In this document: positions 9,787 to 16,219 of the stretch, piece after piece
Numbering within the stretch: position 1 is the first letter of the stretch
Layout of the letters: the number at the start of each line of letters is the position of its first letter
NCBI GenBank assembly: GCA_005777805.1
Contig: SXLG01000028.1
Coordinates: 1-33,485, forward strand
Direction: 5' to 3'
Origin: Pseudomonadota bacterium
Lineage (GTDB): Bacteria > Desulfobacterota > Binatia > UBA12015
DNA length: 33,485 nt
The notes under the pieces: model-generated
What the model saw: the letters and a program-made list of their open reading frames with translations, nothing else
Databases searched by the model: none
Told to the model about the DNA's origin: nothing
Translations under genes and position numbers: made by a program

Positions 9787-10932
9787 TCAGCTCCGCGCGA
9801 GGAAGTTCCGCGCGATCACGATGCGCTGGATCTGAGACGTACCCTCGTAGATCTGCAGCAGCTTGGCATCACGCATCAGTTTCTCGACCGGATACTCCTT
9901 GGTGTAGCCGTACCCGCCGAAAACCTGCACCGCATCGATGGCTGATTTCATCGCGAAGTCCGCCCCCAGCGCCTTGGCGATAGCCGAGGTCGAGGTGCGC
10001 TTGATCTCGTGATCGACTTCCCAGGCCGCTTTCAGATAGAGCATGCGCGTCGCCTCATAGGCCATGACCATCTCGGCGATCATGAACTGGACCGCTTGAT
10101 GCTGCGCGATCGGCACCCCGAAGGTCTTGCGCTCGAGCGCATAGTCCCGGCTCTCCTCCATGCAGCGCCGGATCAGACCGGCGCACAGGGCGGCAATCAT
10201 CGGGCGCGACTTGTCGAATGTCTCCATCGCGATCGCAAAGCCCTGCCCCGGCACGCCGAGGATCTGGTCGGGGCCGAGTCGCACATCCTCGAAGATGACG
10301 TCGGAGGTGTCGGAGGCGCGCTGGCCGAGCTTCTTCTCCTTGCGGCCGGTCGAGACGCCCGGCGTGTCGCGCCCGAGCACGAAGGCGACGATGCCCTTGT
10401 GACGCAGCTTCGGGTCAAGCGTGGCAAATCCGGTATAGAAGCTGGCGTGCCCGCCGTTGGTGATCCAGCGCTTCTGGCCGGTCAGGATCCAATCGTCGCC
10501 ATCCTGCCGGATGCGCGTCTGCATACCAGCGACGTCCGAGCCCGCTTCGGGCTCGCTGCACGCGTAGGCGGCGAAACGCAGATCGCTGGTGAGCAGCGGC
10601 AGCCAGCGCTGCTTCTGGGCCTCGGTGCCGGCGATCAAGAGCGGCAGTGCGGCCAGGTGGTTGCCCATCACGCTGGTTGCGATGCCCGCACAACCCCAGG
10701 CGAATTCCTCGGCCATGAGACAGCCGTCGATCGTGTGCAGGCCGAGGCCGCCGTAAGCCTCGGGGATCTCGAGATTCATGAAGCCCAGGTCGAAAGCCTC
10801 GCGAAAGACCGGCAGCGGAAACTCGCCACTCTCGTCGTAGTGGCCGGCCACGGGGGCAATCCGCTCGGCGACGAAGCGATGCGCGGTCTCGGCGAATTGT
10901 TGCTGGTCTTCGGTAATCGTCGGTTCGAACAT
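9787..10932 (-). CDS. Acyl-CoA dehydrogenase (MCAD/SCAD type)
   Basis: The product is 381 residues, the full length for the family. It catalyses FAD-dependent alpha,beta-dehydrogenation of an acyl-CoA, passing electrons to ETF. Visible signatures are the FAD/substrate motif YACSEPEAGSDVAGM, the KRWITNGGHA stretch, and the C-terminal QVFGGYGYTKEYPVEKLMRD block. The catalytic Glu is in LLQIYEGTSQIQR (E363), where medium- and short-chain enzymes have it. The ATG at 10932 has a GGGAGG ribosome-binding site a few bases upstream. It is divergent from the purine permease. No ETF genes are in the window. Chain length cannot be read from the sequence. Confidence 0.95.
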   Translation of the reverse strand: MFEPTITEDQQQFAETAHRFVAERIAPVAGHYDESGEFPLPVFREAFDLGFMNLEIPEAYGGLGLHTIDGCLMAEEFAWGCAGIATSVMGNHLAALPLLIAGTEAQKQRWLPLLTSDLRFAAYACSEPEAGSDVAGMQTRIRQDGDDWILTGQKRWITNGGHASFYTGFATLDPKLRHKGIVAFVLGRDTPGVSTGRKEKKLGQRASDTSDVIFEDVRLGPDQILGVPGQGFAIAMETFDKSRPMIAALCAGLIRRCMEESRDYALERKTFGVPIAQHQAVQFMIAEMVMAYEATRMLYLKAAWEVDHEIKRTSTSAIAKALGADFAMKSAIDAVQVFGGYGYTKEYPVEKLMRDAKLLQIYEGTSQIQRIVIARNFLARS

Positions 10933-11020
10933 GGGCCCTCCCGAGCGCCTCGCGCCCGCCCGCCTGCGCTAGCAGACCGGGGAGTGGGAATCCGGGCCCT
11001 GCGGGGTACCGGGAAGGACG

Positions 11021-11038
11021 GCGCGCGCCACCGCGCGC
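11021..11038. repeat. GC-rich perfect hairpin in the permease 5' leader
   Basis: GCGCGCG, a CCAC loop and CGCGCGC form a 7-pair stem ending 4 bases before the GAGGAGG ribosome-binding site of the permease. It could affect translation or transcription of the permease, or simply reflect GC-rich sequence. I see no conserved purine-riboswitch core (no TATA...loop-loop arrangement). Confidence 0.35.
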
Positions 11039-11052
11039 GTTGAGGAGGAGCG

Positions 11053-12372
11053 ATGATCGAGCGCTGGTTCGAGCTGACGCGACACGGGACGACGGCCCGC
11101 CGCGAGGTCGTCGGTGGCGTCACGACATTTGTCGCGATGGCCTACATCGTCGTCCTGAACCCGGCGATCCTCGCCCACGCCGGCTTTCCGCGTGGCCCGA
11201 GCACGGTCGCGACCATCCTGGTGGCGGTGGTCGGCACGCTGCTGATGGCGCTCGTCGCCAACCGCCCCTTCGCGGTGGCACCCTATATGGGCGAGAACGC
11301 ATTTCTCGCCTTCGGTCTCGCAGCGCTCGGCGTCACCTGGCAAGAGCGGCTCGGGACCGTGCTGATCACCGGCCTCGCCTTTGCCTTGCTGGTGGCCCTG
11401 CGCACCGGCCCCTGGCTCGTGCGCTCGATCGCGCCGGGTCTCAAGCATTCCTTCGCGGCGGGCATCGGATTCTTCCTGCTCTTCGTCGGCTTGAACGAGG
11501 CGGGGCTGGTCAAGCATGGGGCGGGACCGGTTCCGGTCGCTCTCGGCGACCTGCACGATCCGCGCGTTCTGCTCGCCGTCGGCGGCTTCACCCTGATCGC
11601 CGTGTTGCAGACTCGGGGGGTACCCGGCGCCCTCCTGCTCGGGATGGTCACCACCGCGGCCGCGGGCGCAGCCCTCGGTCTCGCCGCACTGCCCGACTCG
11701 GTCTTCGCCCTGCCCTTTGCCGGAAATCTATCGCTCGACCCGATCATGGGCGCGGCCGACCTGAGCGGCGTCCTGCGCTGGCATTACCTGCCGGTCCTGC
11801 TGACGCTCTTCCTGGTGAGTTTTCTCGACACGGTCGGAACGCTGGTCGGGCTCGGCGCTGCCGGCGAAATGCTCGATGCCGAGGGAGACTTCCCCGGAAT
11901 CGAGCGACCGATGGCGGTCAACGCGCTCTCGTGCATCTTCGCCGCCCTGGTGGGAACCTCGACCAGCGGGGCCTTTCTCGAATCGGCCGCCGGCATCCGC
12001 GAAGGCGCACGCACCGGGCTCGCGGCGTTGGTGACCGCCGCGCTCTTCTGCGGCACGCTCTTCGTGGTCCCGCTGCTCGAACCCTTGCAGGAACTCGGGT
12101 GGATCTACGCGCCCCCGCTGATCGCGGTCGGCGTCGCCATGTTGCCCGCCCTGCGCGGCGTCAAGCTCGATGATCCGACCGAGGCCATCCCCTTTGCCGT
12201 GACGGTGGCGATGATGGCTTTCACCTATAACATCGCCAACGGAATCACGGCGGGACTCGTGCTGCACCCGCTGCTCAAGCTCGCCGCCGGGCGTCGCACC
12301 GAGGTCACCAGTGGCGGCTGGGTGCTCTGCGCCACCTGCTTCCTCTACTACGCCTTCGGCCTGCCCCACTGA
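11053..12372 (+). CDS. NCS2/AzgA-like purine permease (hypoxanthine/guanine/adenine)
   Basis: The product is 439 residues and polytopic, with about 12-14 hydrophobic segments. It belongs to the AzgA/GhxP branch of nucleobase:proton symporters. Family motifs are GGVTTFVAMAYIVVLNP (21-37), NRPFAVAPYMGENAF, the SFLDTVGTLVG segment, and SGAFLESAAGIREGARTGL, which corresponds to the substrate-site VESAAG(V)xxGxRTG motif. The start ATG follows a strong GAGGAGG ribosome-binding site. It stands alone between a divergent acyl-CoA dehydrogenase and a convergent pseudouridine synthase. Purine transport is expected from the family; which base is preferred is not determinable here. Confidence 0.93.
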   Translation: MIERWFELTRHGTTARREVVGGVTTFVAMAYIVVLNPAILAHAGFPRGPSTVATILVAVVGTLLMALVANRPFAVAPYMGENAFLAFGLAALGVTWQERLGTVLITGLAFALLVALRTGPWLVRSIAPGLKHSFAAGIGFFLLFVGLNEAGLVKHGAGPVPVALGDLHDPRVLLAVGGFTLIAVLQTRGVPGALLLGMVTTAAAGAALGLAALPDSVFALPFAGNLSLDPIMGAADLSGVLRWHYLPVLLTLFLVSFLDTVGTLVGLGAAGEMLDAEGDFPGIERPMAVNALSCIFAALVGTSTSGAFLESAAGIREGARTGLAALVTAALFCGTLFVVPLLEPLQELGWIYAPPLIAVGVAMLPALRGVKLDDPTEAIPFAVTVAMMAFTYNIANGITAGLVLHPLLKLAAGRRTEVTSGGWVLCATCFLYYAFGLPH

Positions 12373-12412
12373 GGGGGAGACGCGGCCGCCGGAGCCTCGG
12401 CGGAGGAATCAC

Positions 12413-12454
12413 GGAGGAGGGGCGGCGTCGAGGTGGCCGCCACCCCCATCCTCC
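12413..12454. terminator. Putative bidirectional terminator between permease and pseudouridine synthase
   Basis: Left arm ggaggaggggcggc (12413-12426) pairs imperfectly with right arm gccgccacccccatcctcc (12436-12454) across a 9-base loop. It lies in the 117-base gap between convergent stops. No T tract follows on either strand, so it would have to act as a strong hairpin with Rho or other help. Confidence 0.4.
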
Positions 12455-12489
12455 TGGAACCAGCAATCAGCAAAAACCTTCACGCCCTC

Positions 12490-13575
12490 TCAGCCCAGCG
12501 CGGCGCGCCAGTCGGCGAGGTCCGGTGGCGGCCAGGGGCTCTCGAAATGGAGCGCTGCTCCGGTGGCGGGGTGCGCGAAACCCAACATGACGGCGTGGAG
12601 GGCCAGCCGCGGAGGCCGGAGGTTGTTGGCAGGTACTGATGCCTCGACCGGTGCCGGCGCCTCGCCGGGTGCCGACGCCTCGGCCGGTGCGGATGCCTCG
12701 ACCGGTGCCGGCGCCTCGCCACCTGCCACGGGCAAGCCCCGCTCCGACGCCGCCCCCGCCAAGCGAATCGGATCACTCCTCCCGGGCTGCGCTCGGGCAC
12801 CGTAGCGCCGGTCGCCAAGCACGGGATGACCCACGGAGGCGAGGTGGATCCGAATCTGGTGGGTGCGCCCGGTCTCGAGCGACGCCGCGATCTCGGCAGC
12901 ACCGCCCACGAGCCGATCGAGCACCCGAACGCGCGTCGCGGCGGGGCGTCCAGCGATGGGCTCGGCCACGCGAAAGGCATCCGCGGCGGGCCAGCCCGCG
13001 ACCACTGCGCGATAGGACCGCTCGATCCGCCGATCGCGGAAGGCCGCCGACAACTCGCGGTTGGCAAGTGCGCTGCGCGCCAGCACGACCAACCCACTCG
13101 TCGGCAGATCGAGTCTGTGCACGACGTGGAGAGCGCCGTGACCGGCGTGTTCGAGCAATGCGACCAGGTTGCCCCGATCCCCCTCGGGCGTCGGCGCGGT
13201 CAGCAGCCCGGCCGGCTTGTCGACGACCAGCACATGCTCATCCTCGAAGACGATCACCGGGCAGGGCAGCGCGCGTTCGTCGGCGGCGCGCGCTGCGCTA
13301 CCCAGCCGGCTGCCGGCCCGCTCGAGCGCGCCGCCGAGCCAGGCTTCGACGTGCTGGCCCACGCGCAGACGCCGGCCCAGCACGCGCGTGCGCGCGCCGT
13401 CGACGAACACGCCACCAATTTCGATCAGGACCCGGGCGCGGCCGCGCGACAGGCCGGCGATGCGCTGGGCGAGGAACTGATCGAGCCGTAATCCGGCCCG
13501 GGTCGCGTCCACCTCGAGGATCTGCCGGCGCGCTGCTTCCGGCCCTGCCGGTGGCGCCATCACCCGCTCGCTCAT
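12490..13575 (-). CDS. RluA-family 23S rRNA pseudouridine synthase with repeat-expanded linker
   Basis: The product is 361 residues from the ATG at 13575; an in-frame extension to 13659 would overlap yhbY. An N-terminal S4 RNA-binding domain (LRLDQFLAQRIAGLSRGRAR, 29-48) is followed by the catalytic domain with VVHRLDLPTSGLVV (catalytic D156) and ETGRTHQIRIHLASVGHPVL (234-253). It isomerises uridine to pseudouridine in rRNA. Between GDRRYG and the last strands (RLALHAVMLGF) lies an unusual Pro/Ala/Glu-rich insert, including five 6-residue repeats (286-315) encoded by an 18-base minisatellite. All catalytic parts are intact, so the insert is probably a tolerated surface loop. It lies 49 bases downstream of yhbY, a plausible ribosome-maturation pair. 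The exact target site (RluC/RluD-like) is unknown. Confidence 0.9.
   Translation of the reverse strand: MSERVMAPPAGPEAARRQILEVDATRAGLRLDQFLAQRIAGLSRGRARVLIEIGGVFVDGARTRVLGRRLRVGQHVEAWLGGALERAGSRLGSAARAADERALPCPVIVFEDEHVLVVDKPAGLLTAPTPEGDRGNLVALLEHAGHGALHVVHRLDLPTSGLVVLARSALANRELSAAFRDRRIERSYRAVVAGWPAADAFRVAEPIAGRPAATRVRVLDRLVGGAAEIAASLETGRTHQIRIHLASVGHPVLGDRRYGARAQPGRSDPIRLAGAASERGLPVAGGEAPAPVEASAPAEASAPGEAPAPVEASVPANNLRPPRLALHAVMLGFAHPATGAALHFESPWPPPDLADWRAALG
12638..12727 (-). repeat. Five-unit 18-base in-frame minisatellite inside the pseudouridine synthase
   Basis: Five direct 18-base units start at 12638, 12656, 12674, 12692 and 12710, each with the core gcctcg(a/c/g)cc. Units 1 and 4 are identical, and units 2 and 5 differ at three positions, so the array looks like a 36-base pair duplicated around unit 3. 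It encodes GEAPAP-VEASAP-AEASAP-GEAPAP-VEASVP. The unit is a multiple of three, so copy-number change keeps the frame. Confidence 0.9.
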
Positions 13576-13624
13576 CCGGGGCCTCCAGCGTCCCGGTGGC
13601 ATCGGGTCAAGGGCGAGCTCGTGC

Positions 13625-13963
13625 TCAACCGACCGGATCGACCCGCGGGTCCGCCGCACTCTCGTCGCCGGGCTCCCACACGATGCGCGGCCGCGCGGGG
13701 TGCGCGCGGTAGAGCAGGATCACGTGCCCGATCTCGCCCGCGACTTCGCCACCAAGCGAAGTCGCAAGGGCATGGCCGAGTTCGCGCCGCTCGAGCGGGC
13801 ACTCGCGCAGGCGGCGCACCTTGATCAGTTCGTGGGCGGCGAGCTGTGCGTCGGTCTCCTGGAGCAGCTCCGGGCCGAGCCCGCGATGGCCGACCTGAAC
13901 GACCGGCGAGAGTCCGTGCCCGAGCGCCCGCAGGCGTCGCTTCTGCTTGCCGGTCAGCGCCAT
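13625..13963 (-). CDS. yhbY: YhbY/CRM-domain RNA-binding protein
   Basis: The product is 112 residues, a little longer than the usual 95-100. It opens MALTGKQKRRLRALGHGLSP and has the CRM-domain features VQVGHRGLGPELLQ (with the GxxG-type loop) and HELIKVRRL. The family binds pre-50S ribosomal particles and helps assembly. The C-terminal 20 residues beyond ILLYRAHP are an acidic/proline tail without a recognised motif. The ATG at 13963 follows a GAGGGAG sequence at rather long spacing. It lies 33 bases after the histidine kinase stop and just ahead of the RluA-type gene, on the same strand. Confidence 0.9.
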   Translation of the reverse strand: MALTGKQKRRLRALGHGLSPVVQVGHRGLGPELLQETDAQLAAHELIKVRRLRECPLERRELGHALATSLGGEVAGEIGHVILLYRAHPARPRIVWEPGDESAADPRVDPVG

Positions 13964-13996
13964 GACCCTGCTCCCTCGCAGAGCGCGGCCCCTGAC

Positions 13997-16219
13997 TCAA
14001 CTCGCGGACGAACGCCCGGATCCCACCCACTCGAGCGGAATTGCGAACCGAAACGTCGAGCCGGAACCGAGCGTGCTCTCGACGGAAACCTGCCCATGCA
14101 TCAATTCGACAAGGCGCTTGACGATATAGAGACCCAGCCCGACACCGCCCTGGTCTCGGGTCAGGCTCGGCGCGAGCTGGCGGAAAGGCTCGAAGATCCG
14201 TTCCAGATGCTCGGGTGCGATGCCGACACCCGTGTCCGCCACCGTGACCACGAGCTGCGAGCCCTCCCGCCCCACCCGCAGCGAGACCCGCCCCGCCGGC
14301 GTGTAGCGGAGAGCGTTCTGGAGGAGGTTGACCAGCACGAGGCGGAGCTTGACGGCATCCCCGATCGCGCCACCGCCATCGCGCGCGACCTCGACGACCA
14401 GCTCGACGTCATCCCGGCGCAGGGGCGCCACCGCCGCGCTGGCCGCGGCGACGACGTCCCGCAGCCGGAGATACGTCTTCACCGGCCGCAGCCGGCCGGC
14501 CTCGAGCCGGCTCAGATCGAGAACCTGCTCGATCAGCTCATGGAGACGACCGGCATTGCGTTCGATCCGTGCCACCACGTCGCGCTGTTCGGCGTCGAGC
14601 GGTCCGAATTCGCCCTCGAGCAGGAGATGCGAGTAGCCCAGGAGCGAGTTCAAGGGTGTCCGCAGCTCGTGGGAAATGGTTGCCACGAAATCGGTCTTGA
14701 GGCGGCCGGCAGCGACCACCGCCTCGAAGCGGCGAGCGTTCTCCATCGCCAACGCGGCCAGGCCCGTGAGCCCGCGCGCCGTCCCGAGTTCGACTCCGCT
14801 GAAGCCGAGGCGCGGTTCCCGCCAGGCCCCGACGAGGATTCCGATCAGCTCCTGGCCCCGGCGCAGAGCGATCGCAATCGCGGCCGCATCCCCCCAGCCC
14901 TCGCGGAGAACCAGGGGAACCAGGCGGTCGTGCAGGGGCGTCGGCAGCGCCACCACATCCTCGCGCGCCAGGCGAGCCATGATCTCAGGGATTACATCGA
15001 GCGGGATGCGTACGGTCGCCAGTTCCTCGCGTGGCCGCGCCAGGAGCCCCGCCCCCGCGAGCTGAACCAGACTCGCCCGGTCCTCGGTGAGCAGGAAGAG
15101 AGCCACGAAGTCCGCCCCGAGCGCGGCGCGCGTCGTTGCGCAGAGATGGTCGTGGAGATCCTCGGTCTCGAGCTGCGCGATCAGCTCGCGCGCACAAACG
15201 CCGAGAGCGGCATCCACGGCCTGCTTCTCATGCCGCTCGTGCCGGCCGAGCAGGCCAGCCAGTGCCCTGGCCAGGAGCTCGCCCTGGCGGCGGCTACGTG
15301 CGTCGAACGCTGCCCCGCCAAACCTTACAGCCGCGAAGAAGCCCCTTCGCTGCCCCTCGGCTTGCAGAGCCACGCTCACGAGGCCCGTCACCCCGAGCCG
15401 CTCCCCGAGATTGCCCGGGAACAGCCCGCGCGCGATCTCGCCCTCGCTCACGATCGCCCGTGGCCCCCGCGTCAGCCACGCCAGCGCGGCCTCGGTCAAC
15501 GGAACCTCGGCCGGCAGCACCGCGTGTGCTGCGGCCGAGCCGTGTGCGCCGGCCAGCCGGGCAACGGATGAGCCGTGGTCAAGGATGAATACCAACACGA
15601 GATCGGCCGGCAGGGTCTCGAGCATCTCTTGACCGAGACGGGCGAAGATCGTCTCGCCGCTCGCGCCTTCCGCTACTTGCCGCGAGAGCTCGAGCTGCAC
15701 GTGCTCCCGCCGCTCCGCGAGCAGCCGCTCTCCGACATCACGGCCCGTGCCGATGACGAAGGTCCGGCCCCGGATCGCGTGCGCCCGGAGGAGGAGTTCG
15801 GCCCAAACGACCTCGCCCGCAGCCCCCACCGAGCGCACGACGAGAGGAGACGTGTCCTCGCCCGCGAGAGCCCGACGGACGAGCCCAGTGGCCGCGGAGA
15901 CATCGTCGGGATGCAGCAACACCGCAAACTCCGAGCCGAGAAGCGCGTTCCGGGAGACGCCGAGAGCACGTTCGAGTGCCGCGCTCAGCCGGACGATCCG
16001 CCCTCCCGCGTCGAGAACGAAAACCGTGTCGCGGACCGCATCCAGGATTTCGTCGGCGCTCGGCTCGACGAGCGAAGCCGCGTCGGGTGATGGCGGGGTG
16101 ACGGGCGGGTCCGAGGGAGCGGATCCGCCGCGGCCTCCCCCCGGGCGAACTCGAGAAGCCGAAGCAGCGGAGGGCCGGGACTGCATCACCCCGGAGACTA
16201 TCGTTCCGGCGACCCTCAT
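13997..16219 (-). CDS. Cytoplasmic PAS-GAF-GAF hybrid-input sensor histidine kinase
   Basis: The product is 740 residues from the ATG at 16219, which overlaps the trehalose-synthase stop as ATGA. A PAS domain (about 55-165, with VFVLDAGGRIVRLS and HPDD) is followed by two GAF-like domains (about 180-325 and 340-495). The HisKA dimerisation helix carries phospho-acceptor H517 (ISHELRTPLNS). The ATPase domain has N-box NLLQNALRYTPAG (631-643), G1 ADTGVGIAPEH (661-671), F-box FEPFR (676-680) and G2 GGVGLGLYIVKRL (691-703). No membrane segment or signal peptide is visible, so it senses a cytoplasmic cue. No response regulator is in the window, making it an orphan. Coupling to trehalose synthesis suggests an osmotic or stress signal, by inference only. 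Confidence 0.92.
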   Translation of the reverse strand: MRVAGTIVSGVMQSRPSAASASRVRPGGGRGGSAPSDPPVTPPSPDAASLVEPSADEILDAVRDTVFVLDAGGRIVRLSAALERALGVSRNALLGSEFAVLLHPDDVSAATGLVRRALAGEDTSPLVVRSVGAAGEVVWAELLLRAHAIRGRTFVIGTGRDVGERLLAERREHVQLELSRQVAEGASGETIFARLGQEMLETLPADLVLVFILDHGSSVARLAGAHGSAAAHAVLPAEVPLTEAALAWLTRGPRAIVSEGEIARGLFPGNLGERLGVTGLVSVALQAEGQRRGFFAAVRFGGAAFDARSRRQGELLARALAGLLGRHERHEKQAVDAALGVCARELIAQLETEDLHDHLCATTRAALGADFVALFLLTEDRASLVQLAGAGLLARPREELATVRIPLDVIPEIMARLAREDVVALPTPLHDRLVPLVLREGWGDAAAIAIALRRGQELIGILVGAWREPRLGFSGVELGTARGLTGLAALAMENARRFEAVVAAGRLKTDFVATISHELRTPLNSLLGYSHLLLEGEFGPLDAEQRDVVARIERNAGRLHELIEQVLDLSRLEAGRLRPVKTYLRLRDVVAAASAAVAPLRRDDVELVVEVARDGGGAIGDAVKLRLVLVNLLQNALRYTPAGRVSLRVGREGSQLVVTVADTGVGIAPEHLERIFEPFRQLAPSLTRDQGGVGLGLYIVKRLVELMHGQVSVESTLGSGSTFRFAIPLEWVGSGRSSAS

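Noticed and set aside
10933-11052. Purine riboswitch upstream of the permease
   Set aside because: The leader is only about 120 bases and lacks the conserved three-way junction bases; only a simple GC hairpin is visible.
12490-12800. CRISPR-like array because of short direct repeats
   Set aside because: The repeats are contiguous 18-base units without spacers and are in frame inside a pseudouridine synthase.
13700-15571. 623-codon plus-strand open frame
   Set aside because: It is antisense to yhbY and the histidine kinase, both with clear domain motifs. It is a typical high-GC shadow frame.
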